Of a stretch of 64,000 nt of DNA, positions 16,961-25,340 are shown piece after piece; positions within the stretch are counted from its first letter, which is position 1; each line of letters opens with the position of its first letter. The position numbers and the translations under genes are program-made. This DNA comes from Bacteriovoracaceae bacterium (lineage in GTDB: Bacteria; Bdellovibrionota; Bacteriovoracia; Bacteriovoracales; Bacteriovoracaceae). The stretch lies in NCBI GenBank assembly GCA_947450475.1, contig CANFVK010000003.1, positions 1 to 64,000 of the forward strand, in the 5' to 3' direction. A model generated the notes under the pieces. It was not told the origin of the DNA. It did no database searches and saw only the letters and a list, made by a program, of their open reading frames with translations.

Positions 16961-17587
16961 TTATTCTGCTTCAACGATTAGGTCATTTGCCAATTCATTG
17001 TTTTGACTTTGGTCTTCATTTGGAAAGTAATTTTCCAAAACAGTCGTTACTGATGTTATAACTTCAGTAAGACCTTTTATTATATTTCCATTTTTTGCAG
17101 AATTCGAAAAATTTGCTAGAATTTCATTCCAGATTTTTGAATCCACTTTGCTTGATATGCCTTTATCAGTAATGATTTTAATTTTCTTTTCCATTAAAGA
17201 GATAAGAATTAAAACGCCATTATGGTTTTCAGTTAGATGAAGATTATGGTCAAAAAAAGCAACGTAGGCTCGTTGTGTGACTTCATGTTCGATTTCATCT
17301 TTGGTTATGAGTAAGCTCTTGAAAATCGGGATATGGCCTAGCCAATAGCCAAAAAATAAACCGGGAATTTGTATCCATAGATAATAAATAGGGTTTATCA
17401 CCGATAAGGGAGAGTAGTATAATGCAAGAGAAAAAATGAATGAGACAATGATGGCAGCTCTAAAATGAGCAGCAGGGTAATTGTCACTATGATGAATAAT
17501 CATTGGCACAACTTCAGCTCTAGTTTTTTTTTCAGCTTCGCTGATGAGTGTTTTTATAAGTAATCTATCTTTTTTTGTAATATACAT
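16961..17587 (-). CDS. TPM-domain membrane protein
   Basis: This 208-residue protein has a TPM_phosphatase-type domain split by two central membrane helices (about residues 37-85, RAAIIVSFIFSLALYYSPL and YYLWIQIPGLFFGYWLG). The N-terminus (LIKTLISEAEKKTRAEVVPMIIHHSD) and the later HNGVLILISLMEKKIKIITDKGI are the TPM core. I chose ATG 17587: it follows the upstream stop by one base with GGGAG before it, whereas the longer frame to 17701 merely reads the glycine-rich end of the upstream gene in another frame. It is third in the lemA-TPM-TPM operon. Precise function is not known for the family. Confidence 0.85.
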   Translation of the reverse strand: MYITKKDRLLIKTLISEAEKKTRAEVVPMIIHHSDNYPAAHFRAAIIVSFIFSLALYYSPLSVINPIYYLWIQIPGLFFGYWLGHIPIFKSLLITKDEIEHEVTQRAYVAFFDHNLHLTENHNGVLILISLMEKKIKIITDKGISSKVDSKIWNEILANFSNSAKNGNIIKGLTEVITSVTTVLENYFPNEDQSQNNELANDLIVEAE

Positions 17588-17588
17588 C

Positions 17589-18314
17589 TTACCAATCTCC
17601 CGAAGAGCCACCGCCCGCAAATCCACCGCCACCACCTGACCAATCGCTTCCTGCATTGCTGCTACCTGATCCTCCACCGAAACCACCACCATAGCCTCCA
17701 CTGAAGCCTCCTGGTCCTCTCATGGATGAGGGAAACACGTATTGTAAAAAGAAAATGAAGATCATTAATATGATGATAATAAAATTAGAACTTATATGCC
17801 TACTATGTCTTGGTCTAATTACATTTTTATCAAAATTTAATTCGTATCCGGCCGTCTTCGCCATTAGCGCCAAACCAAGTGCCACGCCATTGTCATTGTC
17901 ACCTGACTTAAAGAGAGGTTTAACTTGATCCAGAATTTTTCTTGATTTAAAATCGGTTAAAGATCCCTCGAGACCTCTTGCGACCTCTATTCTCATTTTA
18001 TGATCAACAACGGAAATTAAAAATAAGGCAGCACGGTCATCACCTTTTTTGCCAAGTTTCCAATCATCGACGACCTTAATTGAAAAACCTTCGAGAGTTT
18101 CATCTTGAAGCTTATTGATAATAAGAACTTGAAATTGAACACCTTCTCGTTGTTGCAAATCTATCAGTGCATTAGATATGGCCCGAGTGACAGGTTCACT
18201 TAAAAATCGGGCTTGGTCTATTACAGGTCCAGTTAAAGTTGGGACGTCTAAAGCAAAAACGATAGTTTTAAAAAATATCAATAATGTGAAGAGAATAAAC
18301 TTAATTTTATACAT
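17589..18314 (-). CDS. TPM-domain secreted/membrane protein with glycine-rich tail (YgcG-like)
   Basis: This 241-residue protein has a signal peptide (about 1-21, FILFTLLIFFKTIVFA), a TPM domain (LTGPVIDQARFLSEPVTRAISNALIDLQQREGVQFQVLII ... GDDRAALFLISVVDHKMRIEVARGLEG), a membrane helix at about 176-195 and a Gly/Ser-rich tail (GGFSGGYGGGFGGGSGSS). This is the classic YgcG layout. It overlaps lemA by one base and is one base from the following TPM gene, so the three are one operon. LemA-YgcG pairs are common in bacteria but have no settled function; a link to envelope protein quality control is often proposed. Confidence 0.88.
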   Translation of the reverse strand: MYKIKFILFTLLIFFKTIVFALDVPTLTGPVIDQARFLSEPVTRAISNALIDLQQREGVQFQVLIINKLQDETLEGFSIKVVDDWKLGKKGDDRAALFLISVVDHKMRIEVARGLEGSLTDFKSRKILDQVKPLFKSGDNDNGVALGLALMAKTAGYELNFDKNVIRPRHSRHISSNFIIIILMIFIFFLQYVFPSSMRGPGGFSGGYGGGFGGGSGSSNAGSDWSGGGGGFAGGGSSGDW

Positions 18315-18904
18315 TAAAATTTAACTGAAGGAGCTTTTTGAACTTCTTCTAAGTTTTCCACTTGAAATTGTGGTTTTTTATTTAGATGTAAAAATATTCC
18401 GTTATACCAAGAAGTCGGCGGAACAGTAATAAGATTATTAAATTCCTTTATTGAAGAAATATACCGATTTCTAGAAACAGTTATTCGGTTTTCAGTTCCC
18501 TCGAGTTGATTTTGTAAGTCTCTAAAATTTTCATTAGCTTTTAGGTCAGGGTATTTTTCAACGCTAACCATGAGCCTTGAGAGAGCTGAAGAAACTTGAG
18601 CCTGAGCCTTTTGGAATGATTTCATATTTTCTTCTGTCAATTGATCGGCAGAAAATGTGACTTTAGTCGCACTTGCTCTTGCTTCAATAACCTTAGTCAA
18701 AGTCTCCTCTTCATGTTTAGCATAGCCCTTTACGACTTCTACCAAATTTGGGATCAAGTCAGATCTTCTTTTATATTGGTTTTGAACTTCTGCCCAATCT
18801 GCTTCTACTTGATTTGCAGCCGTAGGAATACTTTGCATGCCACAAGAGCTAAGGAAAAGGGAAACGATCAGTAGTAAAAAAATTCTAGAAAAATATTTTT
18901 TCAT
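18314..18904 (-). CDS. lemA: LemA family lipoprotein
   Basis: A 196-residue protein of the LemA family. An N-terminal hydrophobic segment ends in a lipobox (FLSSCG), so this member is probably a lipoprotein rather than a plain membrane-anchored one. The helical-bundle signature is clear: NQVEADWAEVQNQYKRRSDLIPNLVEVVKGYAKHEEETL, VSSALSRLMVSVEKYPDLKANENF, LQNQLEGTENRITVSRNRYI and YNGIFLHLNKKP. It is first in the operon with two TPM proteins. The function is not known beyond an envelope association. The gap to the divergent U32 gene is only 37 bases and must hold both promoters. Confidence 0.93.
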   Translation of the reverse strand: MKKYFSRIFLLLIVSLFLSSCGMQSIPTAANQVEADWAEVQNQYKRRSDLIPNLVEVVKGYAKHEEETLTKVIEARASATKVTFSADQLTEENMKSFQKAQAQVSSALSRLMVSVEKYPDLKANENFRDLQNQLEGTENRITVSRNRYISSIKEFNNLITVPPTSWYNGIFLHLNKKPQFQVENLEEVQKAPSVKF

Positions 18905-18941
18905 AAGCGAACTCCTAAAAAATAAATTATAGTATTAACTT

Positions 18942-21434
18942 ATGATAAAGAAATCAAAAAGTGAACTATTGTTGCCAGTTGGAAACATGAAAATGTGCTT
19001 AGCGGCTATTCATAACGGAGCAGACGCAATTTATGTCGGTATGCCCAACTTTAATGCTCGTGGAAGAACCAATGATTTCAGTTTGGATGAATTAAAAGAA
19101 ATGATAGATACCTGTCATCTTTATGGCGTAAAAGTTAATTTAGCCTTTAATGTTGTTATTTTTGAAGATGAATTACCTCAAGTTATATTACTTCTCAAAG
19201 AGGTCCTGGCCTTAAACCCAGATGCTATTATCGTTCAAGATATTGGATTGGTTCGTTTAATAAAAGAGATGTTACCAGAGCAAGTAATTCATGGTTCTAC
19301 CCAAATGACGATTACCAACCATGAAGCTATGACTCTTTTGAATGATTTAGATATAAAGCGCTTCGTATTAGGGCGAGAAGTTAGTATTCATGAAATGAAG
19401 GCCATAAAAGATAAAACTGACAGAGAATTGGAAGTTTTTGTTCATGGTGCTTTATGCGTGGCTTACTCAGGTCAATGTTTTACATCTGAAAGCCTTGGAG
19501 GTCGTTCTGCCAACAGAGGTCAGTGCGCCCAAAGTTGCAGGCTAGAATATGACTTATTGGTAGACGGAGTTAAGAAAGATTTAGGAGAAAGAAAATATTT
19601 AGTATCCCCTAAAGATCTATGCGGTATTGCTCAGATTCCTGAGTTGGTTGATATAGGTATTGCAAGTTTTAAAGTTGAAGGAAGATTAAAAACGGCAGAG
19701 TATGTAGCATCAGCAGCTAAAAACTATCGTCAAGCAATCGATCATAAATTAAATGATACGATTTTTAGTGAAGCAGAGATTTCAGAAGCCAAGAATGAAA
19801 TGGGACTAACTTACTCGCGTGGCTTTTTCTCAGGCTGGTTAAACGGTGTTGATCACCAACAGTTAGTCGATTCAACATATGGATCTCACCGTGGTATTGA
19901 AATAGGTAAAGTTGATTCAGTGAGCTCGAAATATATAACTATTTCAACCAATCATGTTCTAAAAAATGGTGATGGTCTATTGATAACGAGTTTTCATCAC
20001 GGTCGAAAGCTTGAAAATGGTGGTCATCTTTTTTATGTTAAAAAAAATAAAAATTTAACAGATGTATTTTTTTCTAGAGATTTCGATCTAACTAAAATCA
20101 AAGTAGGTGACAAAGTTTATCTCAATCATGATTCTCTCGTTGAAAAAAATTTAACTAAAAGTTATACCGATAAAAATTTTCATAAAAAAATACCCCTTTC
20201 ATTAAAAATTAGAGCTGTAATTGGCTCATTTCTTCGATTGACTGTTTTTGACGGCGAAAATGAACTTTTTCTTGAAAGTGATGATTTTGTAGAAAAAGCA
20301 AAAGCAAGACCCTTAACGATTTCTGACTTAAGGTCTGAACTAGGGGCCCTTAGTGCAAGTTGTTTTTACCTCGATCAATTGTCTCTTGATTCTGAGGATG
20401 ATTTTTTTATACATCATAAACAATTAAAAGCACTCCGTCGCAAATTCACTGATCAACTCATTAAGCTTAGAACCCAAGTGCAAGTGAGGGTGATTAATGA
20501 TAAACCTCATTTCAAGAATCTTACACTTGAATCAACAAATTTTGATAAAACATTTATGTTGAATCTAGTTTTTCGAGACATCATTCAAGTTAAAGAATTT
20601 TTGAATTTCAGTAAAAATATTGCAACATTCATTGATGTTGTCTATTTAGATTACGAGTTTGGAAAAGATTATTTGGAATCGGTACAAATTCTAAAAGATC
20701 AAAAATTCAAAGTAGGCATTGCAACTACTCGAATACTAAAACCCAACGAGTATTATAATTTTAAAGTCATTGAGCGTGCTCATCCCGATGTTATTCTAAT
20801 AAGAAACCTCGGAGCATTGGAATATTTTAAAAATCAAAATTTTGAATTGCGAGGGGACTTTAGCCTAAATGTGACTAATTCATTAACAGGAAAATATTTG
20901 TTAAGCAAAAAATTAAAATCTATATGTCCCTCATATGATTTAAATTTTAATCAATTATCAAGTCTTGTAAAAGAAATGGGACCAAACTCATTAGAGGTGA
21001 CAATTCATCAATATATGCCTTCTTTTCACATGGAGCATTGTGTTTTTGCCGCTTTTTTAAGTAATGGCTCAAGTTATCGAGATTGTGGTAAGCCTTGCGA
21101 ACATCATCGTCTTGAGTTGAAAGATCAGTTTGGACATTTTCATCAAATTAAGGCTGATCAGGAATGCCGCAATACAATGTTTAATGCCACTTCACAGTCT
21201 GCAGCTAAATTAATTCCTGCTATGAAAGATTTAGGAATTACATCCTTTCGCTTTGAATCTCTTTATGAAAGAGGGGATGAACTCAAAGAAAAAATAATGT
21301 CTTATGTGAAGCTTATTTCAACTTCTGATTTTTTCTTTGATGAAGAATTATTTAAAAGATTAGGAAGTTTAGAAAAATATGGATTAACAGACGGACTCTC
21401 ATTTTCTAAAGAGTATAGAAATCGTAAAAAGTAA
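18942..21434 (+). CDS. large U32 family protein (RlhA-like)
   Basis: This 830-residue U32 family protein is longer than E. coli RlhA/YdcP (about 650). The N-terminal barrel is typical: ELLLPVGNMKMCLAAIHNGADAIYVGMPNFNARG, and the U32 signature FVHGALCVAYSGQCFTSESL followed by GRSANRGQCAQSCRLEYDL. A second Cys-rich segment near the C-terminus (CVFAAFL ... DCGKPCEHHR ... DQECRNTMFN) resembles a second copy of this core. Named a peptidase family, but characterised members act in RNA hydroxylation (RlhA on 23S rRNA C2501, TrhP on tRNA) with an iron-sulfur cluster. The Cys-rich cores fit such a cluster. Its target here is an inference. Confidence 0.88.
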   Translation: MIKKSKSELLLPVGNMKMCLAAIHNGADAIYVGMPNFNARGRTNDFSLDELKEMIDTCHLYGVKVNLAFNVVIFEDELPQVILLLKEVLALNPDAIIVQDIGLVRLIKEMLPEQVIHGSTQMTITNHEAMTLLNDLDIKRFVLGREVSIHEMKAIKDKTDRELEVFVHGALCVAYSGQCFTSESLGGRSANRGQCAQSCRLEYDLLVDGVKKDLGERKYLVSPKDLCGIAQIPELVDIGIASFKVEGRLKTAEYVASAAKNYRQAIDHKLNDTIFSEAEISEAKNEMGLTYSRGFFSGWLNGVDHQQLVDSTYGSHRGIEIGKVDSVSSKYITISTNHVLKNGDGLLITSFHHGRKLENGGHLFYVKKNKNLTDVFFSRDFDLTKIKVGDKVYLNHDSLVEKNLTKSYTDKNFHKKIPLSLKIRAVIGSFLRLTVFDGENELFLESDDFVEKAKARPLTISDLRSELGALSASCFYLDQLSLDSEDDFFIHHKQLKALRRKFTDQLIKLRTQVQVRVINDKPHFKNLTLESTNFDKTFMLNLVFRDIIQVKEFLNFSKNIATFIDVVYLDYEFGKDYLESVQILKDQKFKVGIATTRILKPNEYYNFKVIERAHPDVILIRNLGALEYFKNQNFELRGDFSLNVTNSLTGKYLLSKKLKSICPSYDLNFNQLSSLVKEMGPNSLEVTIHQYMPSFHMEHCVFAAFLSNGSSYRDCGKPCEHHRLELKDQFGHFHQIKADQECRNTMFNATSQSAAKLIPAMKDLGITSFRFESLYERGDELKEKIMSYVKLISTSDFFFDEELFKRLGSLEKYGLTDGLSFSKEYRNRKK

Positions 21435-21437
21435 GCA

Positions 21438-21998
21438 TTATAAAATTTCTTTTTTTGATATGTATTTAAATTCACCAGATGCTAAATCACCTAGTTCTAT
21501 TTTTCCAATTTTTTTTCTAATTAACCTCAAAGTAGGATATCCTATTGCTGCCGTCATTTTTCGAACTTGACGATTCTTTCCTTCAGAAATCTGAACTTCA
21601 ATCCAACACGTTGGAATTGATTTTCTCGCACGTATTGGTGGGGTTCTTTCAGGAATTTCTGGACTAGGATGGATGATATGAGCCTTGCATTTTTTGGTTT
21701 TATAATCACCAATTATTACACCTGCTTCAAGTTTGCTAATTGCATTAGCCGTAGGGATATTTTCAACTTGTACCCAATAAGTCTTGATTTTGTCATTTTT
21801 AGGATTGAGCAATTCTTCGATTAGTTCGCCATCATTAGTTAACAATAACAAGCCTTCAGAGTCTTTATCGAGTCTGCCGCATGCATAGACATCTTTTGGT
21901 AGTTTAAAATTTGCTAAAGAATCATCAGGATTTTCTGAAGTAAATTGACTTAAAATTCCATAGGGCTTATTAAAAATAATATATATTAACTTATTCAT
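21438..21998 (-). CDS. rluE: RluE-like 23S rRNA pseudouridine synthase
   Basis: This 186-residue RluE/RsuA-family pseudouridine synthase lacks an S4 domain, as RluE does. The catalytic segment is GRLDKDSEGLLLLTNDG with the essential Asp in RLD. Also present are NKPYGILSQFTSE, YWVQVENIP, PPIRARKSIPTCWIEV, EGKNRQVRKMTAAIGYPTLRLIR and a closing ASGEFKYI. Similarity to E. coli RluE (U2457 of 23S rRNA) is clear along the whole length. I start at ATG 21998 because the longer frame to 22046 would overlap the divergent transporter start. Target base is by family analogy. Confidence 0.88.
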   Translation of the reverse strand: MNKLIYIIFNKPYGILSQFTSENPDDSLANFKLPKDVYACGRLDKDSEGLLLLTNDGELIEELLNPKNDKIKTYWVQVENIPTANAISKLEAGVIIGDYKTKKCKAHIIHPSPEIPERTPPIRARKSIPTCWIEVQISEGKNRQVRKMTAAIGYPTLRLIRKKIGKIELGDLASGEFKYISKKEIL

Positions 21999-22013
21999 AT
22001 CAAAGATAGCATC

Positions 22014-23258
22014 GTGAATTTTAAACAAACTGTAAAGATGAGTCATATTGAAGGTGGTTTTTACGCTTTAATGGTCGCTTCTGCCGAAAATTTTTTATTT
22101 TATTTTGCGGTCAAGCACCAAGTAAATTCATTTCAACTTGCACTTTTGAGCACCCTTCCTCTTTTTATGGGGGCAATTTCTCAACTTATAATTCCCCGAT
22201 TTGTAAATGAATCTCAAGTTGGTATGAGTGTTGTGTTAACTATGCTGATTCAACTTCTAGGACTTTTTGGTTTGTCTTATATTGCTTTTGTTAAATATAA
22301 TTATTTTCTTCTATTATTTTTTACCTGCCTGTATTTTTCTGGTGGTTTAACTTCAGCTCCTTTGTGGTTTGATTGGGCATCTAGGATAATTCCACAAAAA
22401 AATTTTCGAAAGTATATTGCCAATCGAAGTAGCTATACTTGGTATTTAATTCTCATTTTTTATATTTCCTTAGCTTTTCTTTGTGAAAGGACTTTTTGGT
22501 TTGAATTAAAATTTGTTTTTATAATTGGTGCAATGGCTCGATTGATTTCATCTTTTATCCAAATTTTAATTACTAAAGGTAAGTTTAATCGCCTTAAAGA
22601 ATATGATCTTAAAAATAAAGTTAAAAAAATTTCTTCAGAAAAAATAGAATTGAAAAAATTGATTTATATTTTTATAATTATGACCTCTCTTTTTAGATTT
22701 GCTGTCATGATGAGTGGTGCATTTTTTATTTCGTACATGATCGACGATTTAAAACTTTCACTTCTGCATTATTCTTTATTGGCAAGTTTTCCGTTTTTAG
22801 GAAGGGCCTTTTTTTTTAAGAAATGGGGGAAGATTGGCATGGGGAATAATTCCTTTTATGGCGTTCTTTTAACAATGCTCTATATTTCATTTATACCTAT
22901 TGTTTGGACACTTTCGAATTCCTTCACATTTTTATTAATAGCAGAATTTATTTCTGGAATAGCATGGGGTGGATTTGAACTTAATCAAATTCTTATGATT
23001 CAAAACTTCAGTCATAATAATTCGAGACAAATATTAGGTGTTCATATGGCACTTACGAATATTTTTGGTATTTTAGGCGCAATAACCGGCTCATATCTAA
23101 TAGATGCTCAGATTACTTACAGGCAACTTTTCATTATCTCGGCAATCACAAGACTTTTAGTTTCAGCAATAACAGTACTGATAGTGCATAAAAACAAAGT
23201 AGGAATTAACGCTAAGGATTATGGCTCATACGTAAAAAAACTCTTGCCACTTTCTTAG
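22014..23258 (+). CDS. MFS-like membrane transporter
   Basis: A 414-residue polytopic membrane protein with about 12 helices, loop KGKFNRLKEYDLKNKVKKISSEKIELKK in the middle (about residues 189-216) and a second half that begins with LIYIFIIMTSLF. The layout is that of the major facilitator superfamily (often DUF-type Bdellovibrio/cyanobacterial members). The substrate is not recognisable. Start is GTG 22014, or ATG 22038, which shortens the N-terminus by eight residues. The divergent rluE start is only 15-40 bases away, so promoters must overlap the genes. Confidence 0.7.
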   Translation: MNFKQTVKMSHIEGGFYALMVASAENFLFYFAVKHQVNSFQLALLSTLPLFMGAISQLIIPRFVNESQVGMSVVLTMLIQLLGLFGLSYIAFVKYNYFLLLFFTCLYFSGGLTSAPLWFDWASRIIPQKNFRKYIANRSSYTWYLILIFYISLAFLCERTFWFELKFVFIIGAMARLISSFIQILITKGKFNRLKEYDLKNKVKKISSEKIELKKLIYIFIIMTSLFRFAVMMSGAFFISYMIDDLKLSLLHYSLLASFPFLGRAFFFKKWGKIGMGNNSFYGVLLTMLYISFIPIVWTLSNSFTFLLIAEFISGIAWGGFELNQILMIQNFSHNNSRQILGVHMALTNIFGILGAITGSYLIDAQITYRQLFIISAITRLLVSAITVLIVHKNKVGINAKDYGSYVKKLLPLS

Positions 23259-23296
23259 TTGTTCGTGACAATTCCTGATATAAAAAGGCGGTTGTT

Positions 23297-23551
23297 ATGT
23301 TGAAAAAATTATTTTCCTTGTTATTTATTTTATTACTCGTTGCATCTCCTGTTTTGGAAGCTAAAGCTAAAAAGAAAAAAAATAAGTCACATTCTCACAA
23401 AAGATCAAGCCGTTACGTTAAAAATGCAAAAAAGAAAAAACATCTTCGTCATGCAAAACATTCAAATGGACCAGACTTAAAAGACATTACCAATAAATCT
23501 AATTTTACTGAATCTCCAAGCAATGGTGTGAATCCAGTTGAGAAAAAATAA
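23297..23551 (+). CDS. small secreted lysine/histidine-rich basic protein
   Basis: An 84-residue protein with a signal peptide (LFSLLFILLLVASPVLEAKA) followed by an extremely basic stretch, residues about 25-57, made of Lys, His, Arg and Ser (KKKKNKSHSHKRSSRYVKNAK). The tail is polar and ends with a lysine pair. No family is recognised. The positive charge could bind nucleic acid, LPS or metal in the periplasm (inference). It precedes another exported protein by 21 bases and probably shares its transcript. Confidence 0.55.
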   Translation: MLKKLFSLLFILLLVASPVLEAKAKKKKNKSHSHKRSSRYVKNAKKKKHLRHAKHSNGPDLKDITNKSNFTESPSNGVNPVEKK

Positions 23552-23572
23552 TTTATTTTGCAAGGATTTTTT

Positions 23573-23995
23573 ATGAAATATATTCTAATTACTTTGATTT
23601 CGATGGTGCCGTTTTTAGCAAATGCTTCATTTGTCACGATTCAATGCAAATCAGCTGAAATTGATGGGATCCATAAGTTTGATGCAAAGGGTATGTTCAC
23701 GGTTGATGAGTATAACAAGGTAGAGGGCTTTATCTCGCTCCAAACACAAAAGGCACAAGCTGAAGGTTCTATTCAAATATTTGAAGAGGTGCCGGTCCAG
23801 GGTACTTGGCAACATTTTGAAGCTGGAGATATAAGTGTTAATTCTGTAGATCAAGTTATCCTCTTTACGAAGGATTCCTATATTAAGTCTCTTAACCTTT
23901 TGGTTGATTTTAAAGAGGAAGTTGCCTCACAAGTTTTTTCAGTCGATAACTTTATTTATAAATCAAACTGCTTTCAAGTTCAATTTTCAAAATAA
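23573..23995 (+). CDS. small secreted protein of unknown function
   Basis: A 140-residue protein with a signal peptide ending at about residue 18 (ILITLISMVPFLANAS). The mature chain is short, beta-rich (FVTIQCKSAEIDGIHKFDAKGMFTVDEY) with two cysteines (at about 23 and the CFQVQF end) likely disulfide-linked. I do not recognise the family. ATG 23573 is preferred because AAGGA lies before it; a TTG at 23558 would add five residues. It is co-directional with the small basic protein upstream, and a terminator follows. Confidence 0.6.
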   Translation: MKYILITLISMVPFLANASFVTIQCKSAEIDGIHKFDAKGMFTVDEYNKVEGFISLQTQKAQAEGSIQIFEEVPVQGTWQHFEAGDISVNSVDQVILFTKDSYIKSLNLLVDFKEEVASQVFSVDNFIYKSNCFQVQFSK

Positions 23996-24002
23996 TTAAC
24001 GA

Positions 24003-24031
24003 AGGTCAGTTGTCATAAGCTGACCTGCTTT
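24003..24031 (+). terminator. terminator after the 23573-23995 gene
   Basis: AGGTCAG at 24003-24009 pairs with CTGACCT at 24020-24026 (7 bp) and is followed by GC and five T. The loop is 10 bases. It overlaps the 3' end of the convergent DTW gene. Confidence 0.65.
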
Positions 24032-24614
24032 TTGCTACTCGATTATTCATTATCCTAAATATTCTTAATAAATCATTAGCTATTATTTCATCATCCAGAA
24101 TCTTCAATGCGTATGCGATAGCTTCAAATGTGCATACTCCATCCTCTCGAACTCCTCTACGTAACCTATATTCACCTTTTGTTGTGTCAGGCAATTTTAC
24201 GCAAGTTAAACTTGATAAACCAGGCTCCCTTCTTCTTACTTTTTTTGCCTGATTCCAAGTTCCATCTGGTATGATTAAATGATAGGGACCTGGATTGTTC
24301 TCTATGAAACGCCGGTCAAGTACTTCAGCATCCTCATCTGGGAAAAGATAAAGTGGATGTACATCTTTTTCAATATTCAAATCACTTATTTTAAAAGGGC
24401 TTTGCTCTAATCCCCTTAGAAAAATTGTGGCATTTTTCAGTGTTAAGGTTGCAAGCTTTGCAGTGTTTGATGTTAAGTGTTTTTCTCTATGGTGCATGAT
24501 AATTGATACACGGGTCTTAGTCTCATGCTCAATAATGTCCTCACAAAAACATAATATTTTATTTATGCGACAGCGAAGACATCTTCTACCTTGTGTTGAT
24601 CTACGTTTATTCAT
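24006..24614 (-). CDS. DTW domain tRNA aminocarboxypropyltransferase
   Basis: A 202-residue DTW-domain enzyme, family of TapT (YfiP), which forms acp3U at position 47 of tRNA using SAM. The N-terminal zinc-like segment RRCLRCRINKILCFCEDI, the SIIMHHREKHLTSNTAKLATLTL region, the signature DGTWNQAKKVRRR (the DTW motif in DGTW form) and YRLRRGVREDGVCTFEAIAYAL are all present. It overlaps the end of plsC by eight bases and likely forms an operon with it. The tRNA target is by family analogy. Confidence 0.88.
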   Translation of the reverse strand: MNKRRSTQGRRCLRCRINKILCFCEDIIEHETKTRVSIIMHHREKHLTSNTAKLATLTLKNATIFLRGLEQSPFKISDLNIEKDVHPLYLFPDEDAEVLDRRFIENNPGPYHLIIPDGTWNQAKKVRRREPGLSSLTCVKLPDTTKGEYRLRRGVREDGVCTFEAIAYALKILDDEIIANDLLRIFRIMNNRVAKSRSAYDN

Positions 24615-25326
24615 TTTTTAATTCATGATCGAGTCTGCTGACGGCTTGAGCAATCATGTGAAAAGCTTGATCTTTTATTTCATTTACATTATCTAATGTA
24701 AGTCCTTGGGTATGAATTGGATCTAACACTTCAACGATAATTTTACCCGAATTCCATTTGTGCAGATTTATATTATTTCCATAGGGGCTAAAGGCTATAG
24801 GAATGATTGGTACCTGTGCCTTGATTGCTGTTACAAAGGGACCCTTTTTGAAAGGAAGTACACCTCTACCTCGAGATCTTGTTCCCTCCGGCATAATCCA
24901 TATTGATAGCTTTTTATTTTTTATGGCATTTGCAGCTTCATCCATTGTTTCAAAAGCTTTTTTTTTATTTGATCTATCTATTAAAATATTTCCAGTAAGC
25001 CAAAAAAATTGACCAAAGAAGGGGAGGTAAATAATTGAACGCTTACCAATTGTAACGGTATAATGAGGAACGGTGTAAGAGCCTGGAAAAATATCTAAGT
25101 TGTCCTGGTGATTGCTTATAAAAACACAAGGTCTATACTTATCCAAGATATCTTTATTTCTCAATTCAATTTTAATTCCTAAGAAATGTCTTCCAAAGCT
25201 TAGGATATTTGTAGCGATTTTAATATTTCTAGTATCAAAAGGACGTATCACGCTGACGCAAATTCCAATCAAGCAAGAAAATCCTACCCAGATTGTTGTC
25301 GTAAGTATTTTAAAAAAATAAAGCAT
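24607..25326 (-). CDS. plsC: 1-acyl-sn-glycerol-3-phosphate acyltransferase
   Basis: PlsC adds the second acyl chain to lysophosphatidic acid to make phosphatidic acid. This 239-residue protein has an N-terminal membrane helix (LYFFKILTTTIWVGFSCLIG), the catalytic FISNHQDNLDIF (NHxxxxD motif) and the PEGTRSRGRGVLPFKKG substrate motif. Length and order fit the family. It lies 14 bases downstream of the large secreted protein gene and overlaps the DTW gene; all three are on the minus strand. Confidence 0.92.
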   Translation of the reverse strand: MLYFFKILTTTIWVGFSCLIGICVSVIRPFDTRNIKIATNILSFGRHFLGIKIELRNKDILDKYRPCVFISNHQDNLDIFPGSYTVPHYTVTIGKRSIIYLPFFGQFFWLTGNILIDRSNKKKAFETMDEAANAIKNKKLSIWIMPEGTRSRGRGVLPFKKGPFVTAIKAQVPIIPIAFSPYGNNINLHKWNSGKIIVEVLDPIHTQGLTLDNVNEIKDQAFHMIAQAVSRLDHELKNE

Positions 25327-25340
25327 TTGAACCTTGGGCT

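Noticed and set aside
17588..17701. N-terminal extension of the second TPM gene
   Set aside because: Those residues are the Gly-rich tail of the upstream TPM gene read in another frame; the true start is ATG 17587.
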